Origin: Planctomycetota bacterium
GTDB taxonomy: Bacteria; Planctomycetota; Phycisphaerae; Phycisphaerales; SM1A02
Assembly: GCA_022562915.1 (NCBI GenBank)
Contig: JADFOJ010000037.1
Coordinates: 1 to 34,295, forward strand
Direction: 5' to 3'
Length of the DNA: 34,295 nt
A program made the translations under genes and the position numbers. The notes under the pieces were generated by a model, which was not told the origin of the DNA, did not search any database, and was given only the letters and a program-made list of their open reading frames with translations. The number at the start of each line of letters is the position of its first letter. The stretch's first letter is position 1. Shown piece after piece: positions 23,730 to 31,891 of this stretch.

Positions 23730-26114
23730 CTACGAACAGCCTACCGGCCCCCAGTTGCCCAGCAGCGTCAGGAAGTCGGTGATGCCGACGAGCCCGTCGC
23801 CGTCGAAGTCCGCCGGGTGGCCGGGGTTCGGTCCCCACGCTCCCAGCAGCGCCAGGAAGTCGGTGATGCCGACAATGCCGTCACTGTCGAGGTCGCCGGG
23901 TGCCGGTGCCGGGCCCTGCAGCGCCGTCACGACGACGGACGTCGGCCCGTAGGTCACATCCACGGCGATCGGCGCGTTGACCGCGGCGAAGGTGCCGCTG
24001 ACGGAAGCACCCGTCAGGATCGTAAACTGCCGGCCCAACGTCGGTTCCGAGCCCAGTACAGTCGAGAGGTTCAGCGTGCCGGCGAGCTGGGCGGTGCCCG
24101 TGACGGTGAGCAGGTCGCCGCCACCGCAGGTCAGCTCGATGTCCAGGCTGCCGGAGGCTGTCTGGACGTACGAACCGTCTACCGTGATCTCACCGACTGA
24201 CACGCCGGGACGCACGGTCCCCGAACTCGTAACGGCCCCGGTCAATGTCCCGTTGCCCCGGACGAGGCCCGCGGCACCGATCGTCACCAGCGGCGCCGAG
24301 ACCGTCGAGCCGTCCAGCAGTGTCAGTGTCCCCTGGCCGAGCCGGCTCACGACGAGTTGTGTGGTGTTGCTCCACGCCGAGCCGGGGCCGTCGACAACGA
24401 CCGTGCCCACGGAGCCGGGATCGTCGCCGATGGTCCCCCTGGCGCCGGAGACCGTCCCGCCGTTGGAGACCGTCAATGTGCCGGTGCCGAAGTTGCCCAC
24501 GAAGATCTCGACGCTGTCGGTCCAGGTCGACCCGGGACCGTCCACGGTGGCGGTGCCGGTGGAGCCGATCTCGTCGCCGAGCTTCACCCGATTCGTAACC
24601 ATGGCGCCGCCGTTGGTCGCCGAGATCGCCCCTGTCGCGACATTGCCGACGAAGGACTCCGTCTGGGCGGTGAAGGTTGAACCGGCACCATCGACGACCA
24701 CGGTGCCGCTACTGCCGAGATCATCGCCGAGAAACGCGCGCAGGCACGTCACGGTGCCGCCACCGGAAACGTTCAGCGTCGCGGTACCGAAATTGCCCAC
24801 GAAGAGGCTCGACGCGAACGAGAGCGTCGAGCCGGGGCCGGTGACGGTGACCGTTGCAGTGGAACCGAGCGTGTCCCCAAGGTGACTCACCCCTGTGAAG
24901 GACGCCGTCGAGCCGCCGGTGAGCGTCAATTCGCCGCTTCCGGTGTGGCCGACGGTCAGCGTCGGCGCGGTCGCGGCGGCGCCGTCGGCGAGGGTCAGCG
25001 AGCCGGTGCCGAGGTGCCCGACGAGAAGCTCGTTGGTGTTCGTCCACGCCGTGGCTGCGCCCTGGATCGTGACCGTGCCGTTGGAGAACAGTTCATCGCC
25101 GACGCGCCCCCGGAAACCCGACAGCGTCACGCCTCCGGAGACGTTCAGCGTCCCGGTGCCGGCGTTGCCCACGGCGAACTGGTTCGAGTAGGTCCAGGTC
25201 GAGCCGGGGCCACTGAACGAGGCCGTACCGGTGGAGCCGAGGCCGTCACCGATATTGACGTTCGTCGAACTCACGGCGCCGCCGTTGGAAATCACCAGTG
25301 AACCGGTGCCGCTGTTGCCGACGGCCAGGCCGGAGGTGAGCGTCCAGATCGATCCGGGCCCGTCAACGGTGGCGTCGCCGACACTGCCCTCGTTGTCGCC
25401 GATACGCGCCGGTGCCAGGCATGTCGCGCTGCCACCGGCGACAATCAGCAGCGTGCCGGATCCGTCATTGCCGATGCTGGTTCCCGCGGTGGCCGTCCAG
25501 ATCGAGCCGGGGCCGGTGATCGTCAGTGTCCCGCTGGAACCCGGATCGTCGCCGAGGTTCATGAGTGCCGTCGCGAGCGACCCGCCACCGGTCACCAGGA
25601 TCGATCCGGTTCCGGCATCGCCGAGCAGCACCGTGTCCGTCGTGGAGAACGTCGCCGCCGCGGAGACGGTCATCTGCCCGACCGCACCGGGAATCTTGCC
25701 GATCCGAACCCGCAGCGGCGCCTGGGGAAAGCCCAGCGGCGTCACGCTGACCGTACCTGCGGCGAAGCTCAGGCGCCCCGGCGCCGTGTCCTGGTCGCCG
25801 AGAGAAATCCCCTTGAGCGCGTAGCTCGCCAGAGGCGGGATCACGAACGTGACGTCCACGTCGTCAACGATCAGCAGTTCACTCGCTTCGCTCAGTAAGA
25901 ACGTGATCGTGTAGAGCGTCCCGACATCGACCCTGGCGGTGTCCAGCAGCGAGGGCACGCCGAGCGGGCTCCAGTTCGTGGCGGTCTCGAACGTGCCGCC
26001 GGTCGTCACCATCCAGTTCCGTACCACTCCGCCGGCGTGCGCCACCGAGGACGCCGGCAGGATGGTCAGGGCCAGCGTCACGGACAGCGTGGTGACGGAC
26101 GAGAAGTGTCGCAT
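23730..26114 (-). CDS. exported T5SS/PEP-CTERM-type repeat protein with dockerin-like pair
   Basis: A protein of 794 residues. Residues 1-28 are a signal peptide (MRHFSSVTTLSVTLALTILP, cleavage near AHAGG), and the ATG has AGGAG upstream. The body is a beta-solenoid-like array: about eight repeats of roughly 48 residues with the pattern VDGPGSxWTxTxxLxVGNxGTGTLTxSxGGxVS followed by IGDxxGSxGT, as in the repeats found in type V autotransporters and PEP-CTERM proteins. There is no autotransporter barrel and no PEP-CTERM tail; instead residues 740-794 carry two calcium loops, GDLDSDGIVGITDFL and ADFDGDGLVGITDFL, each ending L-G-x-W-G. It is expected to be secreted or surface-held. It is transcribed toward the small exported gene's terminator, and diverges from the FlgE-like gene. 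Confidence 0.88.
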   Translation of the reverse strand: MRHFSSVTTLSVTLALTILPASSVAHAGGVVRNWMVTTGGTFETATNWSPLGVPSLLDTARVDVGTLYTITFLLSEASELLIVDDVDVTFVIPPLASYALKGISLGDQDTAPGRLSFAAGTVSVTPLGFPQAPLRVRIGKIPGAVGQMTVSAAATFSTTDTVLLGDAGTGSILVTGGGSLATALMNLGDDPGSSGTLTITGPGSIWTATAGTSIGNDGSGTLLIVAGGSATCLAPARIGDNEGSVGDATVDGPGSIWTLTSGLAVGNSGTGSLVISNGGAVSSTNVNIGDGLGSTGTASFSGPGSTWTYSNQFAVGNAGTGTLNVSGGVTLSGFRGRVGDELFSNGTVTIQGAATAWTNTNELLVGHLGTGSLTLADGAAATAPTLTVGHTGSGELTLTGGSTASFTGVSHLGDTLGSTATVTVTGPGSTLSFASSLFVGNFGTATLNVSGGGTVTCLRAFLGDDLGSSGTVVVDGAGSTFTAQTESFVGNVATGAISATNGGAMVTNRVKLGDEIGSTGTATVDGPGSTWTDSVEIFVGNFGTGTLTVSNGGTVSGARGTIGDDPGSVGTVVVDGPGSAWSNTTQLVVSRLGQGTLTLLDGSTVSAPLVTIGAAGLVRGNGTLTGAVTSSGTVRPGVSVGEITVDGSYVQTASGSLDIELTCGGGDLLTVTGTAQLAGTLNLSTVLGSEPTLGRQFTILTGASVSGTFAAVNAPIAVDVTYGPTSVVVTALQGPAPAPGDLDSDGIVGITDFLALLGAWGPNPGHPADFDGDGLVGITDFLTLLGNWGPVGCS
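24270..25670 (-). repeat. tandem coding repeats of about 145 bp (T5SS/PEP-CTERM type)
   Basis: The phrase G-P-G-S-x-W (or near variants GAATAW, GPGSTL, GAGSTF) recurs eight times at about 48-residue steps, each followed by VGNxGTGTL and a GG-x-V/T turn. Similarity between copies is lower than in the FG-GAP gene. Bounds are approximate. Confidence 0.75.
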
Positions 26115-26312
26115 GGGAATTCGTCTCCTGTTTCACAGAACAAGAGGAGCCCCGCACGCCGGCGGATACCCGCCGGGGCATGGGGAAACCGCCCCATTCT
26201 CGGTCGGCCGGGGGTTCGCAAGTCCGTAGAGACGATGCCCCTGCAGGGCCTTTTCACGGTAGTGAGTCCGTTCGGCCGATTCCGAATACACGAGTACCGC
26301 TCACTGAGTGCG

Positions 26313-27512
26313 ATGTCTGGACAGGACGCCCGTCGCATGCGGCCGCTGCTTGATCATCTCCCGGGTCTCTTGTTCGGGGTGTCCCTTGGCCTCGCGGTCG
26401 CACCCGCCACTGGTGCCGAGGTACCAGGTATTCGAGACGGCGAAGTGCCCACGAGTTCATGCTCGGGGGACTCAACATTCGATGGCCACGTCCGCGCCGT
26501 GGACCTGGCGGCATTGCTTTTCCGTTGGGGGCCGTTGCCGACGACGACGATCGCGACCTACGGCAGCATCGATCCAACCGGTCCGCCGGCGACGACCGGA
26601 TCGGCGCACGAGACGCGAGCGATGTATCGAGACGCGGACCTGACCATCCCGATGGACGGCACCGAGGACCTCACCCTCGTCGGCAACGACCTGTACATCG
26701 ATGACGGGGCCGGCGGAACGTTCCCGGCCATCGAGGCCGGTGCGGGAGCAATCGTGACCGTCAGCGGAGTGGAAAAGGGCGGCATGAATCTCGGTACCAG
26801 GTCGTTTGCGCTCTCTCACACGGCCGTGGCCGGCGTTGACGACTTCGGCCCGACGATGAACGACTTCATTGCCTTCCTCGACGGGGTGCTCGGACTGGAC
26901 TCGACCGTCATCAGCGGCCATGACCTCGGTGGAGGAATCACCGTCAACGCCGGCGGACAGATCGTGATCACCGGCAACGAGGGGACGGTGCAGGACCTTG
27001 ACATCGGCACGGCTGACCTCGTGATGACCAACAACGGTTCCGCATTGACGCAGCCGTTCGTCATGACCAGGACCGGCCGGGCCGCCGGTGAGTCCAGGCG
27101 GACCGTGTTCCGCCTGTACGACTCGTTCTGCGTTCCATTGTGGGTCTCCTTCACGCTCGTCCTGCAGCAGGCAAACGGGCTCGAATCGACGGCGATCTGG
27201 CTGGCGGAATCGAACGATGTGGATGCGGCGGATCGAATCATCGGCCTGGGCGTTCTCGAGTTCGACGCGCGCGGCATACTGACGGATGCGACGGACGACC
27301 TCATCAGCGCCCTTCGAGACAATGGGGCGATGAGTCCGTTCCTGGCGGTCTTTGATTTCTTCTCGCCCACCAGTGGAATCACCGCGGTTCCCGATTCGCC
27401 GAAGCAGTTCTTCGTGTTACCGAATCCATTCTTCGGCTTCGAGGTTGATCTCGACGGCGACGGCGTCGTCGGCATCACCGACCTCCTGCTCCTGCTGGCG
27501 AACTGGGGTTAG
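26313..27512 (+). CDS. exported protein with FlgE (flagellar hook)-like middle region and dockerin-like ends
   Basis: A protein of 399 residues from ATG 26313, or 391 from ATG 26337 (MRPLLDHLPGLLFGVSLG, signal peptide, cleavage near TGAEV). Residues about 105-370 resemble the D-domain region of planctomycetal hook protein FlgE: GGMNLGTRSFAL, FIAFLDGVLGLDST, IVITGNEGTVQDLDI, ESRRTVFRLYDSF (FlgE: VYDSLG), TAIWLAESNDVDAADRIIG and GVLEFDARGILTD. The FlgE terminal rod segments are absent; this is not a functional hook subunit. A degenerate calcium-loop half sits near the N-terminus (STFDGHVRAVDLAALLFRWG) and a canonical half at the very end (VDLDGDGVVGITDLLLLL, ending ANWG). The FlgE likeness is from memory of family motifs. 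The longer frame back to 26037 overlaps the divergent gene and lacks a signal. Confidence 0.7.
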   Translation: MSGQDARRMRPLLDHLPGLLFGVSLGLAVAPATGAEVPGIRDGEVPTSSCSGDSTFDGHVRAVDLAALLFRWGPLPTTTIATYGSIDPTGPPATTGSAHETRAMYRDADLTIPMDGTEDLTLVGNDLYIDDGAGGTFPAIEAGAGAIVTVSGVEKGGMNLGTRSFALSHTAVAGVDDFGPTMNDFIAFLDGVLGLDSTVISGHDLGGGITVNAGGQIVITGNEGTVQDLDIGTADLVMTNNGSALTQPFVMTRTGRAAGESRRTVFRLYDSFCVPLWVSFTLVLQQANGLESTAIWLAESNDVDAADRIIGLGVLEFDARGILTDATDDLISALRDNGAMSPFLAVFDFFSPTSGITAVPDSPKQFFVLPNPFFGFEVDLDGDGVVGITDLLLLLANWG

Positions 27513-27548
27513 GGCACCCCGGCGGCGCCTCTGCTGTACGCTGTGGTC

Positions 27549-28310
27549 ATGCTGCCACGAACGGGAGGCATCCTGCTCACGTGGTGCGTGCTGGCCACGG
27601 CCCCGGCCCCGGCTCCAGCCCCTTCGCCTTTGAACGTCCTGGTTTTCAGCAGGACCGCGGCGTTTCGCCACGAATCGATTTCGGCGGGCGTCGTCGCCAT
27701 CCGCAAGGACGGCACCGAGCACGGTCTCGTAGTCACCGCCACCGAGGACGCCGGAGCGTTCACGGACGCCGGCCTGTCGGGCTTCGACGCCGTGGTCTTT
27801 CTCTCCACGAGCGGCGACGTGCTGAACCTCCGCCAGCAGGCAGCCTTCGAGCGGTACATTCACTCCGGCGGCGGCTACGTCGGGATTCACGCCGCCGCTG
27901 ACACGGAGCACGACTGGCCGTGGTACGGACGACTCGTCGGTGCATGGCTCAAGAGTCATCCTGCGATCCAGGATGCCGTGGTCGAGGTCACGGATCGGAC
28001 ACACCCGTCCACGAGCATGCTGCCGCACCGATGGCCGCGCCGCGACGAGTGGTACGACTACCGCTCAGAGCTCCCCGGGACCGTCCACGTGCTGCTATCC
28101 CTCGACGAGCGCAGCTACGAGGGCGGCAGTATGGGAAACAACCACCCGATCGCGTGGTGTCACGACTACGACGGCGGGCGGTCGTGGTACACCGGCGGCG
28201 GGCACACGATCGAAAGCTGGTCCGAGCCGCTGTTCCTGAAGCACGTGCTCGGCGGCATCCTGTGGGCCGCCGGGACACGACCCGTCACGACCCCGTCCGC
28301 GCCGCAATGA
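27549..28310 (+). CDS. ThuA-like domain protein, probably exported
   Basis: A protein of 253 residues with a class I glutamine-amidotransferase-like fold of the ThuA (trehalose utilisation) family. Motifs are LNVLVFSRTAAFRHESI, VVFLSTSGDVLNLRQQAAFERYI, GGGYVGIHAAADTE, HRWPRRDEWYDYRSE, NNHPIAWCHDYDGGRSWYTGGGHT and FLKHVLGGILWAAG, which all match the family order. ATG 27549 is preferred to GTG 27543; the first 20 residues (MLPRTGGILLTWCVLATAP) look like a signal peptide followed by an Ala-Pro linker. Many such proteins in Planctomycetota are secreted and linked to sugar metabolism, but the reaction is not known. Its 3' end overlaps the convergent methyltransferase by 26 nt. Confidence 0.88.
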   Translation: MLPRTGGILLTWCVLATAPAPAPAPSPLNVLVFSRTAAFRHESISAGVVAIRKDGTEHGLVVTATEDAGAFTDAGLSGFDAVVFLSTSGDVLNLRQQAAFERYIHSGGGYVGIHAAADTEHDWPWYGRLVGAWLKSHPAIQDAVVEVTDRTHPSTSMLPHRWPRRDEWYDYRSELPGTVHVLLSLDERSYEGGSMGNNHPIAWCHDYDGGRSWYTGGGHTIESWSEPLFLKHVLGGILWAAGTRPVTTPSAPQ

Positions 28311-29070
28311 TCACGTCGAAGGAGTCGTCGACCTCGTCGAGTGGCTGCACGTAGACGGCGCCCTCGCCATCGACGGCGTCGGGCGTCCGCGGGTAGATCT
28401 CCGTCGTGGCGAAACCCGCCTCCGCGAGTGCGTCGCGCAGCTCCGGGACGCTCCACAGACGCCAGTCATACGTGAACGCGTCGCGCACGGTCTGCTCGAC
28501 GGTGCCGTCGCGGCGAACCTCGAAATGTATCGCGTTGCATACGCGGCCGGTCAACGGGTCGGCGGACCGCTGCTCCCAGGTGTACACGACGACGCGGCCG
28601 TCCGGCAGGGGGTGCTCGAGGTCGATTGATCCGGTCACGAATGCCGACTCGCCGCCGTAGAGGTCGCAGACGAACACGCCCCCCGGCCCCCCCGTACCCA
28701 GACGGGCCCGCGCGTGGCGGAGGTACTTGAGCAGACACGATCGCGTGTGCCACTCGCCGATCGAGAAGTTGCCGGCCCAGATCACGTCGGCGGCGTGGCG
28801 CGACGAGTCGGTGTCGCCCACGACGTCGCCGGCGACGATCTCGATCGCGTCGTGCTTGGGGATCCGGGCCAGTGCGTCCTGGTCGCTGTCGACCGCGATC
28901 GCACGGCCGCCGTCAACGCACCGTGTCCACCGGGCGCTGATCGCCGCCGCCCCGCAGAAATCCTCGCCGAGCACGCGCGGCGTGCCGCCGTGGATCGCAA
29001 CGAGCTGCCGGACGAGTTCCTCCGGCGCCTGGACGCACAGCTCGTAGAGTTCGTAACGGTCGAGGTCCAC
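28285..29070 (-). CDS. class I SAM-dependent methyltransferase
   Basis: A protein of 261 residues. The N-terminal VLGEDFCGAAAISARW is a methyltransferase motif I variant; AIAVDSDQDALARIP gives the acidic ribose-binding position, and ADVIWAGNFSIGEWHT and GGVFVCDLYGG fit motifs post-I to III of the Rossmann-like fold. The second half (VVYTWEQRSADPLTGRV, FTYDWRLWSVPELRDALAEAGF) is the typical beta hairpin and C-terminal helix of small-molecule methyltransferases. The substrate is unknown. It diverges from the xylose-isomerase-like gene with only 20 nt between start codons, and converges on the ThuA gene with a 26-nt overlap, so its promoter must lie inside the neighbouring coding sequence. Confidence 0.85.
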   Translation of the reverse strand: MDLDRYELYELCVQAPEELVRQLVAIHGGTPRVLGEDFCGAAAISARWTRCVDGGRAIAVDSDQDALARIPKHDAIEIVAGDVVGDTDSSRHAADVIWAGNFSIGEWHTRSCLLKYLRHARARLGTGGPGGVFVCDLYGGESAFVTGSIDLEHPLPDGRVVVYTWEQRSADPLTGRVCNAIHFEVRRDGTVEQTVRDAFTYDWRLWSVPELRDALAEAGFATTEIYPRTPDAVDGEGAVYVQPLDEVDDSFDVIIAARTGS

Positions 29071-29090
29071 GAGTCGGTACGATACGCGGC

Positions 29091-30236
29091 ATGGGACTCT
29101 CCGACCTTCGGGCCCAGGCCACGCAACGCACGCCCCGACAGATGGTCGAGCACCTGCGGAGCTTCGAGCTGGAGCTGAAGTTCTCGGCGGGGATCTGGTT
29201 TTTCACGCCGCCGGAAAGCCGCTTTCACGCGAAGTACCAGCCGGAGAAGTCCATCGAGCAGCGGCTCGACATCGCGGCCGGTCTCGCCGCCGACGGCCTC
29301 GTCGGCGTCGAAGCGCACTACCCCGACGAGGTCAACGAGGAGAACCTCGACCTCTGGAAGTCCTTTACGGCCGAGACCGGCATCCGGTTGATCACCGTCA
29401 TCCCGATGCTGTTCCGGGACGAGCAGTTCGAATGGGGGTCGCTCTCCAATCCGATTCCCGAGCACCGTCGGAAGGCGATCGATCGGACCACGCGGGCGCT
29501 CCAACTGAACCGGGAACTTGACACGGACTTCGCCGTCGTCTGGCCCGGTATCGACGGGTACGAGAACCCGCTGGGCGTCGACTTCGCGTCGATGCGGGCG
29601 CGGTTCGCCGACGGCCTCGTCGAAGCGATGGACGCGGTGCCCGGCGTGCGTATCGCGTTCGAGCCCAAGCCGTACGAACCGCGCGGCCGGATCCTCTTCG
29701 GCACCACGGTCGAGGGCGTCCTGCTCGGCCGCCAGGTGGAGGCGGGGCTGACCGATCCGGCGAACCGGGCGCTTCTTGACGACGGGCACGCGCTGTGCTG
29801 CATGAACCCGGAGATCGGCCACGTCCTGATGGGCCACGAGGACCTGGCGTACGCCTTCAGCTGGCCGCTGGCCGAGGGGCGCCTGGCGCACTCGCACTGG
29901 AACAGCCAGCCGCTGGGCAACTACGACCAGGACCTCAACGTGGGCGTCGTCTCGCCGGAACAGATCGAGTCGCTGCTGTACGTCCTGAAGATGCACGGGT
30001 ACCGGGGGCACTTCGGCATCGACATCAACCCGGAGCGCATGCCGGTGGACACGGCGATACGGATCTCGATGGACGCCATCCGCGCCGCCAACGATCGCGT
30101 CAACGAGTTCGATCACGAGGCGATCCTCCACGCGCACGCGCACCCGGACGAGACGCGAGGGTGGATCGAGGCGTACCTGGTCCGCGCCCGCGCATCGCAC
30201 CCGGACCGGCTCACTCCTCTGCCGCGGCCTCTGTAG
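29091..30236 (+). CDS. xylose-isomerase-like sugar isomerase (TIM barrel)
   Basis: A protein of 381 residues in the AP-endonuclease-2/xylose isomerase TIM-barrel superfamily. The metal-site strand reads FEPKPYEPRGRIL (E191, K193), almost the EPKPNEPRGDI of actinobacterial xylose isomerases. NPEIGHVLMG and NYDQDLNVG match NPETGHEQM and KYDQDLVFG of the same enzymes, and FGIDINPERMPVD supplies a C-terminal strand. The product should be an aldose-ketose isomerase, most likely D-xylose to D-xylulose, because the next gene, 2 nt downstream, is a xylulokinase. N-terminal motifs differ from classical XylA (GVEAHYPDEV instead of the VSFHDDDL type), so another pentose is possible. A TACGAT box seven nt before the ATG would give a nearly leaderless mRNA. 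Confidence 0.85.
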   Translation: MGLSDLRAQATQRTPRQMVEHLRSFELELKFSAGIWFFTPPESRFHAKYQPEKSIEQRLDIAAGLAADGLVGVEAHYPDEVNEENLDLWKSFTAETGIRLITVIPMLFRDEQFEWGSLSNPIPEHRRKAIDRTTRALQLNRELDTDFAVVWPGIDGYENPLGVDFASMRARFADGLVEAMDAVPGVRIAFEPKPYEPRGRILFGTTVEGVLLGRQVEAGLTDPANRALLDDGHALCCMNPEIGHVLMGHEDLAYAFSWPLAEGRLAHSHWNSQPLGNYDQDLNVGVVSPEQIESLLYVLKMHGYRGHFGIDINPERMPVDTAIRISMDAIRAANDRVNEFDHEAILHAHAHPDETRGWIEAYLVRARASHPDRLTPLPRPL

Positions 30237-30238
30237 CC

Positions 30239-31744
30239 ATGGCCGAGCGCGACCTTCTTCTCGGCATCGACGTGGGCACCGGCGGCTGCAAGGCGCTGCT
30301 GGTCGACTTGCGGGGCGAGGTCATCGCCGGCGCGACGACGGAGTACCCCCTCTCCACACCGAAGCCGTTATGGTCCGAGCAGGATCCCGAACACTGGTGG
30401 CAGGCGACGATCGCCGGCATCACGCAGGTGCTCGCGGTCGCGAACGTCGAACCGGGTCGGATTGCCGGCGTGGGGCTGACCGGCCAGATGCACGGCCTGG
30501 TGATGCTGGACGGGGGCGGCGAGGTGTTGCGCCCCGCCATTCTCTGGAACGATCAGCGCTGCGGCGAGCAATGCGACGAGATCCACCGCCGGTTGGGGCG
30601 GGACTCCGTGATCCGGCGCACCGGGAAACCCGTGCTCACTGGTTTCACCGCGCCGAAGATCCTCTGGGTCAGGGCGCACGAGCCGCAGGTGTACCGGGCC
30701 GTCGCGCGCGTGCTCCTGCCCAAGGACTTCGTGCGGTACCGCCTGACCGGGACGTTCCTCAGCGATGTCACGGACGCCTCGGGGACGTCGTTGTTCGACG
30801 TCGGCGAGCGGCGATGGTCCGACGAGATCCTCGAGGCATTGCAGATCCCGCGCGCGTGGCTGCCGGAGGTCACGGAGTCGCCCGTTGCCAGTGCCGCCGT
30901 CAGCGCCGCCGGCGCCTGCAAGACAGGTCTCGTCGAGGGCACGCCCGTCGTGGCGGGCGCCGGCGACCAGGCCGCCGAGGCCGTCGGCTGCGGGGTCGTC
31001 GAGGATGGACGGGTCTCGATCACGATCGGTACCTCGGGGGTCGTCTTCGCAGCCACCGAAACGCTCCGGCAGGATCCGGCGGGGCGCCTGCACGCGTACT
31101 GCCACGCCTCGCCCGGCGTGTGGCACCTGATGGGCGTCATGCTGTCCGCAGGCGGGAGCCTGCGGTGGTACCGCGACACGGTGGCGCGTGAACCCTACGA
31201 GGTGCTTCTCGACGAGGCGGCACGTGTCGAGCCGGGGTGTGAAGGGCTGCTGTTTCTTCCGTACCTCTGCGGCGAGCGAACGCCGCATGCGGACCCCCTG
31301 GCCCGCGGCGCCTTCGTCGGCCTGACGCTGCGTCACGGCAGGTCACACCTGACGCGGGCCGTGCTGGAGGGCGTCACGTTCGGCCTGAGGGATTCACTGG
31401 AACTCGTCGGCGGGCTCGGCGTGGCCGTCGGCCGGGTCCGGGTTTCCGGCGGCGGCGCCCGCAGCGCGATGTGGCGACAACTGATGGCCGACATTCTGGG
31501 CGTCGAGATCGCGACGGTCAACGTCACCCAGGGCGCCGCCTTCGGCGCGGCGCTGCTGGCGGGCGTGGGTGTCGGAGTCTGGCCGGGCGTGGTCGACGCC
31601 GCGCGGTCCGTGGTCCGCGAGACCGGCCTCCTGCACCCCGGCCCCGATCGGGCCGTCTACGACGAGTGTTACCGGCGCTACCGGGCGTTGTACCCCGCAC
31701 TGGCGCCGGTGTTCGCGGCCACCGGGCCGGGAGGTGGCACATAG
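30239..31744 (+). CDS. xylB: xylulokinase (FGGY family)
   Basis: An FGGY-family sugar kinase of 501 residues (E. coli XylB has 484) that phosphorylates D-xylulose with ATP. The N-terminal phosphate loop is GIDVGTGGCKALLVD; GLTGQMHGLVMLD and ILWNDQRC are xylulokinase-specific stretches. GAGDQAAEAVGCG carries the catalytic Asp, TIGTSGVVFA is the second phosphate motif, GERTPHADPLARGAFVGL the FGGY signature region, and VSGGGARSAMWRQLMADILG the adenosine motif. ATG 30239 lies 2 nt after the upstream stop; the longer open frame upstream is a shadow of the isomerase gene. The pair should feed the pentose phosphate pathway with xylulose 5-phosphate. Repeat copy D begins 7 nt after the stop. Confidence 0.94.
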   Translation: MAERDLLLGIDVGTGGCKALLVDLRGEVIAGATTEYPLSTPKPLWSEQDPEHWWQATIAGITQVLAVANVEPGRIAGVGLTGQMHGLVMLDGGGEVLRPAILWNDQRCGEQCDEIHRRLGRDSVIRRTGKPVLTGFTAPKILWVRAHEPQVYRAVARVLLPKDFVRYRLTGTFLSDVTDASGTSLFDVGERRWSDEILEALQIPRAWLPEVTESPVASAAVSAAGACKTGLVEGTPVVAGAGDQAAEAVGCGVVEDGRVSITIGTSGVVFAATETLRQDPAGRLHAYCHASPGVWHLMGVMLSAGGSLRWYRDTVAREPYEVLLDEAARVEPGCEGLLFLPYLCGERTPHADPLARGAFVGLTLRHGRSHLTRAVLEGVTFGLRDSLELVGGLGVAVGRVRVSGGGARSAMWRQLMADILGVEIATVNVTQGAAFGAALLAGVGVGVWPGVVDAARSVVRETGLLHPGPDRAVYDECYRRYRALYPALAPVFAATGPGGGT

Positions 31745-31751
31745 ACGCGGA

Positions 31752-31841
31752 GGGTGGCACGGTTGAACTCGCTCTAGCGAGTTCGGCCGTGGTGCGACGT
31801 TCGAAGACACGGCCGACGGCGGACGCCGTCAACCGTGCCAC
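31752..31841. repeat. GTGGCACGG palindromic repeat, copy D (cloverleaf form)
   Basis: A 90-nt element. The outer stem GTGGCACGGTTGA/TCAACCGTGCCAC (31754-31766 with 31829-31841) is perfect over 13 bp. Inside are three hairpins: GAACTCGCT/AGCGAGTTC (31765-31773 with 31776-31784), CGGCCGTG/CACGGCCG (31784-31791 with 31808-31815, 16-nt loop), and ACGGC/GCCGT (31816-31820 with 31825-31829, GGAC loop). The result is a four-way, cloverleaf-like junction. It begins 7 nt after the xylB stop. Confidence 0.88.
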
Positions 31842-31891
31842 ACAGAGTCAGACGCTGCGCCGAACCCACAAGGAGAGACCGAAGACTCCGA

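Noticed and set aside
31754-31780. Sigma-54 promoter from TGGCACG in the repeat arms
   Set aside because: TGGCAC matches the -24 box, but no TTGC or GC stands at the required distance for the -12 box in any copy, and the sequence is one arm of a palindrome.
31754-31841. tRNA-like gene: four-arm fold with GTTCGAA in copy D
   Set aside because: The fold is cloverleaf-like, but the GTTCGAA is in the loop of the middle hairpin, is absent from copies B and C, and the arm lengths do not fit a tRNA. There is no anticodon arm of 5 bp with a 7-nt loop.
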